DNA of 64,000 nt, taken from positions 1,302,001 to 1,366,000 of the forward strand of contig CP085629.1 of the NCBI GenBank assembly GCA_024704175.1, read 5' to 3'. Positions 1 to 8,864 of this stretch are shown here, piece after piece (the first letter of the stretch is position 1; each line of letters opens with the position of its first letter). Both the position numbers and the translations under genes were made by a program. This DNA is from Paenibacillus sp. P25. Lineage in GTDB: Bacteria > Bacillota > Bacilli > Paenibacillales > NBRC-103111. The notes beneath the pieces are model-generated. The model did not search any database and had not been told where the DNA came from. It saw nothing but the letters and a program-made list of their open reading frames with translations.

Positions 1-453
1 AGGGTGCACTCCGAATGCCTGACCGGCGACGTCTTCCACTCGCACCGCTGCGATTGCGGTCCGCAGCTCGCCGCGGCGCTCAAACAAATTGACGAAGCAG
101 GATCGGGCGTGCTGCTCTATATGCGGCAGGAGGGCCGGGGCATCGGCCTGATCAACAAGCTGAAGGCTTACAAGCTGCAGGAGGAAGGGCTCGATACGGT
201 GGATGCCAACCTGAAGCTGGGCTTTGCTCCCGATCTGAGGGATTACGGCATTGGTGCGCAGATTCTGAAGGATCTCGGCATCAGCAAAATCCGGTCGCTG
301 ACCAACAACCCGCGTAAAATTCGCGGCCTTGAGGGCTACGGGCTCGAAGTCGTGGAACGGGTGCCGATCCAAATGGAAGCGAATGAAGACAACACGAATT
401 ACCTCCACACCAAGAAGGCGAAGCTTGGACATCTGCTGGAATTCAATATTTAA
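1..453 (+). CDS. ribBA: GTP cyclohydrolase II domain of RibBA (3' part only)
   Basis: This is the C-terminal part of the enzyme that opens GTP to the first riboflavin pyrimidine. The reading frame is open from the window edge, so the true start lies upstream. Visible family motifs are the zinc-binding cysteine region (CLTGDV then HRCDCG) and the catalytic RQEGRGIGL segment. The ribH gene follows 72 bp downstream, as in Bacillus rib operons. Whether the missing N-terminal half carries the DHBP synthase domain (RibBA fusion) cannot be seen here; the fusion is inferred from the usual Bacillota arrangement. Confidence 0.93.
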   Translation, partial: RVHSECLTGDVFHSHRCDCGPQLAAALKQIDEAGSGVLLYMRQEGRGIGLINKLKAYKLQEEGLDTVDANLKLGFAPDLRDYGIGAQILKDLGISKIRSLTNNPRKIRGLEGYGLEVVERVPIQMEANEDNTNYLHTKKAKLGHLLEFNI

Positions 454-525
454 CCGGAAGGTTCCGGAACGGGTTGAATGCTTTTTTAATAAAAAATAAT
501 TCGAAGAAAAGGATGTTGACACGTT

Positions 526-993
526 ATGGCGAAAATATATGAAGGACATTTGGTATCGCAAGGGTTAAAATACGGCATCGTCGTGGGCCGCTTCAACGAA
601 TTTATCACGCATAAGTTGCTGGGCGGGGCGCAGGATGCGCTGAAGCGTCATGGCGTTCAAGAGGACGAAATCGAAATCGCCTGGGTTCCGGGAGCCTTCG
701 AAATTCCGCTGATCGCGCAAAAAATGGCTGAAAGCGGCCGTTATGACGCCGTTATTACGCTCGGCGCGGTCATCCGCGGATCCACGCCGCATTTTGACTA
801 CGTCTGCAATGAAGTCGCCAAAGGCGTGGCCGCAGTAAACCTGAAAACCGGCGTGCCGACCGTCTTCGGGGTACTGACAACCGATTCCATCGAGCAGGCG
901 GTTGAGCGTGCAGGCACGAAGGCCGGCAACAAGGGCTGGGAGGCGGCCGTCACGGCGATCGAAATGGCGAACCTGTCCAAACAATTTTCTTAA
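526..993 (+). CDS. ribH: 6,7-dimethyl-8-ribityllumazine synthase
   Basis: Lumazine synthase joins the ribityl-pyrimidine to dihydroxybutanone phosphate, the penultimate step to riboflavin, in an icosahedral capsid. The 155-residue length is standard. Family hallmarks are [10 protein letters not shown] near the start, WVPGAFEIP in the middle, and the substrate-binding stretch [15 protein letters not shown] with its catalytic His. It closes the rib operon after ribBA, with a purine-rich AGAAAAGGA site upstream of the ATG. It is intact in this sequence. Confidence 0.97.
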   Translation: MAKIYEGHLVSQGLKYGIVVGRFNEFITHKLLGGAQDALKRHGVQEDEIEIAWVPGAFEIPLIAQKMAESGRYDAVITLGAVIRGSTPHFDYVCNEVAKGVAAVNLKTGVPTVFGVLTTDSIEQAVERAGTKAGNKGWEAAVTAIEMANLSKQFS

Positions 994-1047
994 GAGGTCT
1001 ATAGCCGCTTCGCCGCGCTGTGGATGCTAAGGGGAACACACAGTAAA

Positions 1048-1833
1048 GTGAAAGTCACGGTAAAACTCGAAACCTTCGAAGGCCCCCTTGATTTGCTGCT
1101 GCATTTGATCGACAAGGCGGAAGTGGACATTTACGACATTCCGATCAAAGAAATTACGGATCAATATATGGAATACTTGGACGCCATGACAGAGCTGGAA
1201 CTTGAGGTCACCAGCGAGTTTCTTGTGATGGCGGCCACTTTGCTGTCCATCAAAAGCAAGATGCTGCTGCCCAAGCCGCCGGTGGTCGACCTGGAATTCG
1301 ATGATTACATGATGGATGAGGATTACGACCCGCGCGCCGAGCTGGTTGCCAAGCTGATCGAATACCGCAAGTATAAGGCGATTGCCGATCACCTGCGGGA
1401 TAAAGAGGTCGAGCGCAGCTTGATCTATACGCGGGAGCCGGAGGATTTGGCGCCTTATGTGCCGGCGATCCAGGAAAATCCGGTCAAAGGGCTGCATGTC
1501 GGCGACCTTGTGCACGCCTTCCGTAAGGCGATCCGGCGGATGCAGAGCCGGCAGATGGTCGCCAAGATCCGCAAAGACGAAATATCGGTTAAGGACCGGA
1601 TGTTTGAAGTGCTCGAGGCTTTGGGGCAGCAGGGCGGCAAGCTGTTCTTCTCCAAGCTGATCGACGAGCATGCGACGCGGGATACGATCGTGGTTACGTT
1701 CCTGGCTCTGCTGGAGCTGATGAAGGTGAAGAAGATCGTATGCTTTCAGCATAAGCTGTTCGACGATATTGTGATTCAGGAAAGAAAGGACGGAGCACCC
1801 GATGGAGTTTGGCCGGATGAAATCAATTATTGA
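1048..1833 (+). CDS. scpA: Segregation and condensation protein A
   Basis: ScpA is the kleisin subunit of the SMC-ScpAB condensin that compacts and segregates the chromosome. The N-terminal TFEGPLDLLLHLIDK and the C-terminal winged-helix segment (FFSKLIDEHATRDTIVVTFLALLELMK) are typical kleisin ends. I prefer the GTG at 1048, which has AAGGGGA 12 bp upstream and gives the usual VKVTVKLETFEGPL start; an ATG at 1024 is possible. The 3' end overlaps scpB, so the two are translationally coupled as in other Bacillota. Confidence 0.95.
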   Translation: MKVTVKLETFEGPLDLLLHLIDKAEVDIYDIPIKEITDQYMEYLDAMTELELEVTSEFLVMAATLLSIKSKMLLPKPPVVDLEFDDYMMDEDYDPRAELVAKLIEYRKYKAIADHLRDKEVERSLIYTREPEDLAPYVPAIQENPVKGLHVGDLVHAFRKAIRRMQSRQMVAKIRKDEISVKDRMFEVLEALGQQGGKLFFSKLIDEHATRDTIVVTFLALLELMKVKKIVCFQHKLFDDIVIQERKDGAPDGVWPDEINY

Positions 1834-2417
1834 AGGTTTGCTGTTTGTAGCCGGAGACGAAGGTCTCAGCGTCAAGCAGCTGGCCGAAGTACTGGAGGAG
1901 GACGCCGGATTTGTCGCTGACCTTGTGCAGGAGCTTCAGGCCGACCTGAAACGTGAGGGCCGCGGCATTCAGATCGTAGAGCTGGCCGGAACCTACCAGC
2001 TGGCGACGATCCCGGAGCATGCCCCTTATTTTGAACGTCTGGCCTACTCTCCCTCCCGATCTTCCCTATCGCAGGTCGCCCTTGAAACACTGGCCATCGT
2101 AGCCTACAAGCGAGCCGATCACCCGTGTCGAGATCGAAGAGATCCGCGGGGTCAAATCGGATCGGGCTCTTCAAACACTCGTTGCCAAGGATCTCATCCA
2201 GGAGGTGGACCGGGCGGATCAGCCGGGGCGTCCGATTCTGTACGGAACGACCAAGGCGTTTCTCGATCATTTTGCCTTGGCCACGCTGGACGATTTGCCG
2301 GAAACAACACTGTTCGAGAACGAGGACAATCTCGAAGAAGAAACGAGACTTCTCTTTGAAAAGCTGGATGGCCAGCGACTGAGCTTCGATGAACTGGCTC
2401 TTCCGGAAGATTCATAA
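1802..2417 (+). CDS. scpB: Segregation and condensation protein B (apparent frameshift)
   Basis: ScpB dimers bind the ScpA kleisin. The N-terminal half ([19 protein letters not shown], then [14 protein letters not shown]) is read in the first frame. The rest ([23 protein letters not shown], then [18 protein letters not shown]) is in the next frame. The break sits at about 2110-2114. Removing one G restores [16 protein letters not shown], the conserved family sequence, and turns GCGAGC back into GCAGC. A true loss of ScpB beside an intact scpA is unlikely, so I infer sequence error. The 32-bp overlap with scpA supports co-translation. Confidence 0.93.
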
Positions 2418-2450
2418 AAGCCGCATGATTTGGCAATCATGGGTCATACT

Positions 2451-2503
2451 AACTCCTGTAGCGCGAGAACGAGCTATCCGCTCTCGATATACGGGAGTTT
2501 TTT
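2451..2503 (+). terminator. Rho-independent terminator after scpB
   Basis: Arms AACTCC at 2451 and GGGAGTT at 2493 close a long hairpin with an internal GAGA/TCTC helix, followed by TTTTTT. It lies directly upstream of the DUF2953 gene and would end the rib-scp transcript or attenuate entry into the next genes. Confidence 0.75.
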
Positions 2504-2539
2504 GCTTTTGCATGGACGCGGAAGAGGTGTGGCTTACGA

Positions 2540-3235
2540 ATGGCTTGGGCATGGTGGACGGCCGGGGCTTTCCTGCTAATTGGATGGATCGTGCTTACCA
2601 GTCATATGAAAGTGTTATTCGGCTTTACTCGGCTGGAAGGCAACGACGATATGACTTTGGATCTTCACGGGTTATACGGGCTCCGCTCAAATTTCGCTAT
2701 ACGATACCGATTCTGAAGTTCAAAACATGGCTTAAGGGAATCGAGCTTAAATCGGAAAAAGTAAATAAGAACGAGGCCGATCTGCTGCAGGATCAAAAGC
2801 AGAACATTACCGTCGATAAAATCAGGCAGGCCTTTGAGAATGCGAAGCTGCTGATCGCCCACTGCTTCGGTTTCAACAGCTGGCTGGAAGGAACCCTGTC
2901 CAAAATCCGCTGTACTTCCGTGGTATGGAAGACCTCTATCGGGATTGGGGATGCGCCGGAAACGGCTTTTGTTGTCGGCCTGCTGTGGAGCCTCAAGAGT
3001 TCGCTCGCTGTCTTATGTATTCCGGCGGATCCGCCTGGACACCCAGCCCCGGCTTCAGGTCATGCCTGCTTTTAACGAGCTGCAGTTCACGACGGAAGTG
3101 CAGTGCCGCTTTGAAATCCGGGTCGGGTACGCGCTCCTCGCGGGAATTCGTCTCCTTCTTCGGATCATGAAAGTGAAGGACGGTTTGCGTGTATGGCAGA
3201 AGGTGCTTTTCCGAACGGAGCCTTCGAATACATAA
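2540..3235 (+). CDS. DUF2953 family membrane protein (two apparent frameshifts)
   Basis: Assembled over three frames, this reads as a Paenibacillus-type DUF2953 protein, which regularly sits between scpB and ytfJ. The first frame gives MAWAWWTAGAFLLIGWIVL (membrane segment), then GNDDMTLDLHGLYGL. The second gives KFRYTIPILKFKTWLKGI to WKTSIGIGDAPETA. The third gives FRRIRLDTQPRLQVMPAFNE to the stop. Breaks lie near 2681-2686 and 3003-3010; restoring CTGCTC and GCTGCTG repairs both. The start at 2540 has GGAAGAGGTG upstream. Biochemical function is unknown; its neighbourhood suggests a sporulation or envelope role. Confidence 0.8.
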
Positions 3236-3363
3236 GATCACATGACCTGGACCGGGGGCTTGCACATAAAAGGTCGGGGTAATGAGCAAAATACGATTGT
3301 ATCAATAGTATGTCTAAAAAAAATCGAATAATGAAGCTTTATTTACCCAAAGGAGGAGAGCAT

Positions 3364-3845
3364 ATGACTGATCATCCGATACAAGGCTTGATGAAAACGG
3401 CCATGGAGAACATTAAAGAAATGGTCGACGTTAATACGATTGTCGGCGATCCTGTGGAAACACCGGACGGCAGTGTGATTATGCCGATCAGCAAAGTCGG
3501 CTTCGGCTTCGCCGCCGGCGGCAGCTGAGTTTGTTACGGAAGAATCGGCGGGCGGCGGTCTGCGGAACGATGCGGCTCACGCCAAAGTGGAGCTCCCGTT
3601 CGGCGGCGGCGGCGGCGGCGGGGTCTCGATTACACCGATTGCCTTTCTGGTCGTCGGCAAGCACGGGGTTAAGGTGGTTCCGCTGGACAATCAGACTCAT
3701 TTGCTGGAACGCATCATCGACTCGGCTCCCGGTGTCGTCGACCGCATCCAATCGATGATCCCGCGGCGGCGGCCAAACCGGTACGACGGCAGGGGGAGCC
3801 ACCAGCGTAACGAACAACATCGAGAACCAGAACTTTATCGTATAA
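3364..3845 (+). CDS. ytfJ: Spore protein YtfJ family (two apparent frameshifts)
   Basis: YtfJ is a conserved protein of endospore formers with no settled function. The start follows a near-perfect AAAGGAGGAGAGC site. The N-terminus (HPIQGLMKTAMENIKEMVDV, then GSVIMPISKVGFGFAAGG) is in one frame. EFVTEESAGGG to the glycine-rich GGGGGGGVSITPIAFLVV, then HLLERIIDSAPGVVDRIQSMI, is in the next. The terminal NNIENQNFIV is in the third. An extra T at about 3526 splits the first pair and an extra base near 3760-3772 splits the second. The run of seven glycines is a real family feature. Confidence 0.88.
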
Positions 3846-3853
3846 ATTTACTT

Positions 3854-3879
3854 AAGCTGTCCCTCGGGGCAGCTTTTTC
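3854..3879 (+). terminator. Rho-independent terminator after ytfJ
   Basis: AAGCTGTCCC pairs with GGGGCAGCTT around a two-base loop and runs into TTT. It directly follows the ytfJ stop. Confidence 0.8.
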
Positions 3880-3982
3880 CATTTTATGACGTTTCGCTTA
3901 TTGCTCTTTCCGAAAGAATCCACTATATTTATTTTTAGGTCATATTTAATGGGTCATAAGTCTTAAGGAAGAAGGGTAAGCC

Positions 3983-5072
3983 GTGCGTTTAATTCCTACT
4001 AAGTCTTGTCCGCCGGGAATGCGGCTTGGGAAATGTATTTACAATGAAGACGGCATCATTCTTCTGAATGAAGGGGTAGAGCTTACTGTGGGCCTGGTCG
4101 GGCGGCTGCAGCGGCTCGGTATCGATTTTATATATATCCACGATCCGGTTACGGATGATATTCAGGTGGAAGATCCCATCAGCGACGAAACGCGTATCAA
4201 AGCGCTTGCCGAGATTCGGACGAACTTTGGTCATTTTATGGAGAACGCGAGCAAATCCAAGTTTTCGAAGAGTCATACGCTCGGCCGGGCCTTCGGCGGC
4301 GTCATGAAGATGATTATTGACGACTTGAGCGGCAAACCGGATACGCTTCTCATGCTGATGAATATGAATGTGATGGGGAATTATTTATATCAGCATTCGC
4401 TTAATGTCTGTATCTACGCCACTATGCTCGGGATGGTAAGCGGCTACAGCAAAGACGAGTCGCTTGCCCTGGGCCTTGGGGCCTTGCTGCATGACATCGG
4501 GATGACGAAGATCAAAACGGAGCTGATTATGGCTCCGCGCAAGCTGACGGGGGATGAACTCCAGGAGGTAAAGCGCCATACCGAGATCGGATTCAAGCTT
4601 CTCAAGGATGAACCGAATATCCCAGCCGCTGGCCGCCCACTGCGCCTTTCAGCATCATGAACGGGAAGATGGAAGCGGTTATCCGAGAGGAATACAGGGT
4701 AAGGATATTCATGAATACGCCAAATGGATCGCGGTTGCCGACAGCTATGACGCCATGACTACGCACCGCCCGTATCGTTCGGCCATGCTGCCTCATCAAG
4801 CGATGGAAGCTCTGTTCGCCGGAGTAGGTACATGGTATGAGCAGAAGAAGGTGGCTTTATTCCGGGACAATGTGGCGCTTTATCCGCTGGGGTTGTCCGT
4901 ACAGCTCAGCACCGGGGAATCCGGTGTCGTAGTGAGCATTCATTACGCAGTACCCCACCGTCCGGTCGTTCGGGTCCTGAAGGATGCGGATGGGCGACCG
5001 GTAGCCGCGCCTTATGAAGTGGACTTATCGCAGAAGCTTACGGTGTTTATCAGCCATGTCGACGATTTGTAA
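3983..5072 (+). CDS. HD-GYP domain protein, probable c-di-GMP phosphodiesterase (apparent frameshift)
   Basis: HD-GYP enzymes hydrolyse cyclic di-GMP. The first frame holds a short N-terminal region and the HD half, with QHSLNVCIYATMLG and the metal-binding LLHDIGMTKI. The next frame holds AAHCAFQHHEREDGSGYPRG, which includes the GYP signature, then IAVADSYDAMTTHRPYR. The break at 4621-4630 is repaired if AGCCGC was GCTGC, giving NIPLLAAHCAFQHHE. The GTG start at 3983 has AAGAAGGG upstream. The gene stands alone between terminators. A PilZ receptor (ypfA) in the same window would respond to the same messenger. Confidence 0.9.
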
Positions 5073-5086
5073 AAGGAGGGATAGCG

Positions 5087-5773
5087 ATGTGCGGTCGCTA
5101 CACCATCACCGTCACCTGGGAAGAGCTGGTCCTGAGATTTTTACTGGATCCGCGTCCCGCCCCCTATCAGCCCCGCTATAATGCCGCCCCGGGTCAGTGG
5201 ATTCCGGCTATTGTCGGCGGCCCGGATGAAGGAGCGGGCAAGCCGCGGCGCTTCGGCGAGCTTCGCTGGGGGCTTGTGCCGTCCTGGGCGGAAGATGAGG
5301 CCGGCGCTTACCGTCTGATCAATCTCCGGTCCGAGACGGCGGCGAATAAGCCTGGCTTCCGGCGGCTGTTGGAGCGCAAGAGATGCCTGATTCCGGCCGA
5401 CGGCTTTTATGAATGGAAGAAGGAAGGACGGGGCAAACAGCCTCAGCGCTTTGTTTTACGGGATGGCGGATTGTTCGGCCTGGCGGCTTTATATGATATA
5501 TGGATGGCACCGGACGGGACGAAGCTGTCCACCTGCACGATTCTGACGACCGAGGCGAACCCGCTTGTGGCGGAAGTCCACGATCGAATGCCTGTCATTC
5601 TGAACGGGGAAGCGGAAGCGGTGTGGCTGTCTCGTGAAGAACGCAACGACCGGGTACTCACCGGGTCGCTAAAGACTTATCCTGCGGAAGATATGAGATA
5701 TTATCCGGTGGATGCCCGAGTAGGAAAAGTGCAGCATGACGAGCCGGATTGCATTGAACCGATTTCAAGTTGA
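5087..5773 (+). CDS. SOS response-associated peptidase (SRAP) family protein
   Basis: SRAP proteins (YedK/HMCES family) crosslink through Cys2 to abasic sites in single-stranded DNA and shield them. Here the mature N-terminus is MCGRYTITV, with the nucleophilic Cys at position 2. The family residues NLRSETAANKPGFR, PADGFYEWKK and HDRMPVIL are present. Length is 228 residues and the gene is intact. It starts 14 bp after the HD-GYP gene, behind AAAAGGAGGGA, so the two may be cotranscribed. A hairpin follows it. Confidence 0.95.
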   Translation: MCGRYTITVTWEELVLRFLLDPRPAPYQPRYNAAPGQWIPAIVGGPDEGAGKPRRFGELRWGLVPSWAEDEAGAYRLINLRSETAANKPGFRRLLERKRCLIPADGFYEWKKEGRGKQPQRFVLRDGGLFGLAALYDIWMAPDGTKLSTCTILTTEANPLVAEVHDRMPVILNGEAEAVWLSREERNDRVLTGSLKTYPAEDMRYYPVDARVGKVQHDEPDCIEPISS

Positions 5774-5780
5774 TATAGCG

Positions 5781-5819
5781 GGACCCTAAGCTGTTGGAAG
5801 ACGGTCGCAGGGTCCTTTT
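5781..5819 (+). terminator. Probable terminator after the SRAP gene
   Basis: GGACCC at 5781 pairs with GGGTCC at 5810 and is followed by TTTTG. The loop is long, but it contains smaller possible pairings. Confidence 0.6.
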
Positions 5820-5954
5820 GTCATTGTTTAATGTAGGATTTATTCTGTTTCCGGGCTTGGACATATAACCGGGGGCGATAAGCATATACATGAACAATGA
5901 GGAACAGGCTAAGACTTCTTGGGTGACAACGAACGAGAGATCGGGAGGATATCA

Positions 5955-7125
5955 ATGAGAAGACGATGGTTGCTTGGACTGGCTCTGGCGCTGGTTTGGA
6001 CCGGGTGGGGGGCTCCGGAAATGCGGAGGCGGCGCCTGCGGTATCGACCCATGCGGAAGCCGCGGCATTGGTTGATGTGGCGTCCGGGCGTATCCTGTAC
6101 AGCTCCAAAGGGGATAAAACGATGCGTATCGCCAGCCTGACCAAAATCATGACGGCGATCGTGGCCATCGAGCATGGGAATTTGTCGGACAAGGTGAAGG
6201 TAAGCAAAAATGCATTCGGCAAAGAAGGTTCGTCGATTTACTTGAAGCTGAATGAGGAAATGAATTTGAAGGATCTGCTTTATGGCATGATGCTCCGTTC
6301 GGGCAATGACGCGGCCACCGCCATAGCCGAGCATGTAGGGGGAAGCGTGGAAGGCTTTGCTTATATGATGAACGAAGAAGCACGCCTGATCGGGATGACC
6401 GGCTCCAGCTTCAAAAACCCGACCGGTCTGGATGAGACGGGGCATTATTCGACAGCGAATGATATGGCCAAGCTGACGGCGTATGCGCTCAAGAATCCGG
6501 TATTCGCCGAAATCGTGAAGACCAGGGTGAAAAAAGCACCGAACCCGAATGAAAGCTGGGATTACACCTGGATCAATAAAAATAAAATGCTCTCGATTTA
6601 CGACGGCTCCGACGGCGTGAAGACGGGTTATACGAAGCTGGCCAAGCGCCGCCTGGTTTCTTCGGCTACCCGGGGGGCCAGCGCTCGCGGTCGTTACGCT
6701 GAACGATCCGGATGACTGGCTGGACCATTCTAGGCTTCTCGATTACGGCTTCCGGAATTACCCGCCTGCTTTCACTGGTGAATCAAGGCGAGACGGTTGA
6801 AGGTACGTCTTATGTCGCGGGCGCTTCGTTCGTTTATCCGGCCGAGACCTCGGAGAAAGACCGTTTCAGCCGCAAAGCGGTTTTGAACGACGCTTCCTCG
6901 CCCGAGTACCGGCTGGGAGAAATGGGGCGGTCGCAGCCGCTGCTGGACGGCAAGCTGATCGGCACCGTTCCCATATACGCAGCGGACAGCCCGAGACTGA
7001 AGCTGAAGGACGGATCGGCCTTTTCCTTCCGGGAAACCGGCGGGCAAGACCATACCTGGGCGCAAAAGTATATGTATATTCTGCAGGCGTTGACCCGTGT
7101 TTTGTTTACCGGAAAAGCGGAGTAA
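5955..7125 (+). CDS. D-alanyl-D-alanine carboxypeptidase, DacB/DacF type (several apparent frameshifts)
   Basis: This is a penicillin-binding D,D-carboxypeptidase of the peptidase S11 family that trims peptidoglycan stem peptides; its place before spmAB suggests a spore cortex role. A signal peptide (MRRRWLLGLALALVW) begins at 5955. The catalytic SxxK is SLTK in ASLTKIMTAI, the SxN motif lies in LRSGNDAA, and the KTG box is GVKTGYTK. Apparent frame changes occur near 6000-6010 (G run), 6670-6686 (G run and a lost base in GCAGC) and 6765 (T run). Restored, the C-terminal part reads VVTLNDPDDWLDHSRLLDYG and then the PBP5-like domain. Confidence 0.9.
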
Positions 7126-7133
7126 TGCCCTTT

Positions 7134-7278
7134 ACGAAGCAGTCTTCCTTCAGAAGACTTAAGCGAATGCTTCCGAAGCAGTTTTCCTTCGGAAAACTTA
7201 AGCCTATGCTTACGAAGCAGTCTTCCTTCGGAAGACTTAAGCGAATGCTTCCGAAGTAGTTTTCCTTCGGAAAACTTG
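7134..7278 (+). repeat. Four tandem 39-bp hairpin repeats
   Basis: Units begin at 7134, 7173, 7212 and 7251; the last is cut short by the spmA ribosome binding site. Each unit carries an inverted repeat around a TTC loop. Units 1 and 3 have GTCTTCC/GGAAGAC (one mismatch in unit 1), while units 2 and 4 have GTTTTCC/GGAAAAC. The alternating C:G and T:A pair at the same stem position is a compensated change. Units alternate in type, so the array can also be read as two 78-bp repeats. It fills the dacB-spmA gap. Confidence 0.9.
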
Positions 7279-7292
7279 GAGGTGAAAAAATC

Positions 7293-7892
7293 ATGGTCAA
7301 CTTCATCTGGCTCTTTTTCATCGTTACCGGCTTTATCGCGGCGGCCTTTCAGGGGCGCATCGAGCTGGTGACGGAAGCGGTATTCGACGGAGCGAAGAGC
7401 GGGGTTACCGTTTGCTTCGGCCTGATCAGCATCATGGTCTTCTGGCTCGGGATAATGCGGATCGCCGAAGATGCGGGACTGCTGCAGAAGCTGGCGGTGC
7501 TGCTTCGGCCTGTGGTACGATTTCTGTTTCCCAGCGTGCCGAAGGATCACCCCGCGATTGGCTATATCATGTCAAACATGAGCGCCAATATCCTAGGCCT
7601 CGGCAACGCCGCTACGCCCATGGGAATTAAAGCGATGCAGGAGCTCCAGAAGCTGAATCCGTCCAAGGATACGGCGAGTCCCGCCATGTGTACGCTGTTG
7701 GCCCTGAATACGGCCAGCATCACGCTCATCCCGACGACGCTGATCGCCATCCGGATGAGCTATAGCTCCGCCAATCCCGCCGATATTGTCGGCACCACGC
7801 TGCTTGCGACCGTCGTTTCCACGCTCGCCGCCGTGTTGGTGGACAAGTGGTACCGGAAGCGAAGCACTCCGATCCAATCGGGGAAAGGATGA
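7293..7892 (+). CDS. spmA: Spore maturation protein A
   Basis: SpmA and SpmB are membrane proteins needed for spore core dehydration and heat resistance. This 199-residue protein is hydrophobic, with nucleoside-recognition-domain features such as GAKSGVTVCFGLISIMVFWLG, and the conserved NMSANILGLGNAATPMGI and LNTASITLIPTTLIA. The GGAGGTG site directly abuts the last hairpin of the upstream repeat array. It is followed 6 bp later by spmB, and both are intact. Confidence 0.96.
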   Translation: MVNFIWLFFIVTGFIAAAFQGRIELVTEAVFDGAKSGVTVCFGLISIMVFWLGIMRIAEDAGLLQKLAVLLRPVVRFLFPSVPKDHPAIGYIMSNMSANILGLGNAATPMGIKAMQELQKLNPSKDTASPAMCTLLALNTASITLIPTTLIAIRMSYSSANPADIVGTTLLATVVSTLAAVLVDKWYRKRSTPIQSGKG

Positions 7893-7898
7893 ACCGCC

Positions 7899-8432
7899 TT
7901 GATCGAATTCGTCAACTTGATTTCCTCCTGGGCCATCCCGGTCATCATCGTATTCATACCTCTTTATGCCGCATACCGCAAAATCCCCGTCTACGAGTCG
8001 TTCGTGGACGGGGCGAAGGACGGCTTCGATACGGCCATCCGCATTATTCCCCACTTGGTCGGCATGATGGTGGCGATCAGCGTGTTCCGGGCTTCGGGGG
8101 CGATGGACCTGTTTTTGGGCTGGCTCAAGCCGCTCTGCCTGAAGCTCGGGATACCGAGCGAGGTGCTCCCGCTAGCTTTGCTGAGGCCGATTACCGGAGC
8201 GGGGTCGCTTGCCTTTACGACGGATCTGATCTCGCAATTCGGCCCCGATTCGATGATCGGCCGGATCGCATCGACCATTCAAGGCAGCACGGATACGACG
8301 CTCTATGTCATTACGGTCTATTTCGGCGCGATCGGCATCCGCAAAGCCGGCTACGCGCTGAAGGTGGGTCTCATTTCCGACGCCGTCGGCTTCGTCGCCT
8401 CCATCCTCATTTGCTACCTCGTCTTCGCCTGA
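7899..8432 (+). CDS. spmB: Spore maturation protein B
   Basis: This is the partner of SpmA, 177 residues, with a similar membrane fold: FVDGAKDGFDTAIRIIPHLVGMM, LLRPITGAGSLAFTTDLI and GSTDTTLYVITVYFGAIGI. The start is a TTG at 7899 with AAAGGA within the end of spmA. Together the pair affects spore dehydration by an unresolved mechanism. Confidence 0.95.
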   Translation: MIEFVNLISSWAIPVIIVFIPLYAAYRKIPVYESFVDGAKDGFDTAIRIIPHLVGMMVAISVFRASGAMDLFLGWLKPLCLKLGIPSEVLPLALLRPITGAGSLAFTTDLISQFGPDSMIGRIASTIQGSTDTTLYVITVYFGAIGIRKAGYALKVGLISDAVGFVASILICYLVFA

Positions 8433-8502
8433 CATCCCCGCTTTGCACCCCTTTTTTCTCCGCACATATACTGTACCAGTGAACCGGAAAGAGGTGACCT
8501 GC

Positions 8503-8844
8503 GTGCAGTTTTACGGCATCGTCATTCATCACTCCGTCTGCCCGTCCATTAACGGGAAAGGCTACGATTTCTTCATCACGAGGAACGGCACCATACTGCC
8601 TTCGTCCGAACAAACCGATCCCCTGTACATCCACATCTGCCTGGAGGGCGATTACTCCGTCCGCCGTTTTGAATATTCCCCTTCCGAAAAGGAGCAGCTG
8701 TTTTTGCTGGGAAAGCTCATCCTTCATCTCTCCAAAGAGCACGGCTTCAGGCCCGATGACATATTTCCGCATACCGTTTCTTGCCCCGGGGCTTTCTTCC
8801 CATGGACCCAGCTTGTGATTTCTCCCGAGGATAGGTATCATTAG
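8503..8844 (+). CDS. Amidase-like (PGRP/amidase_2-related) small protein
   Basis: The 114-residue product resembles the zinc amidase/PGRP fold: FYGIVIHHSVCPSINGKGYDFFITRNG at the start, IHICLEGDYS in the middle and CPGAFFPW at the end. These correspond to metal-ligand His positions and the conserved terminal region of N-acetylmuramoyl-L-alanine amidases. The GTG at 8503 is chosen for its AAAGAGGTGACC site; an upstream in-frame start at 8443 would have none. The protein is shorter than classical amidases. It is probably cell-wall related, but activity is not proven by sequence. Confidence 0.7.
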   Translation: MQFYGIVIHHSVCPSINGKGYDFFITRNGTILPSSEQTDPLYIHICLEGDYSVRRFEYSPSEKEQLFLLGKLILHLSKEHGFRPDDIFPHTVSCPGAFFPWTQLVISPEDRYH

Positions 8845-8864
8845 CTTGAGGTGAATACGTAAAA

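Noticed and set aside
1027..1875. Minus-strand open frame opposite scpA
   Set aside because: Mirror of an intact conserved gene, with no start signal or family resemblance.
2540..3235. Three separate small genes in place of DUF2953
   Set aside because: The pieces join in order into one known family sequence with correct spacing, and the second and third lack ribosome sites.
7134..7278. CRISPR array
   Set aside because: Units are directly tandem with no unique spacers and alternate between two variants; no cas genes are present.
7106..7321. Minus-strand peptide of repeated SFPKEN/CFGSIRLSL-type units
   Set aside because: It is the translation of the 39-bp hairpin array, whose length is a multiple of three; it runs over the spmA start and has no ribosome site.
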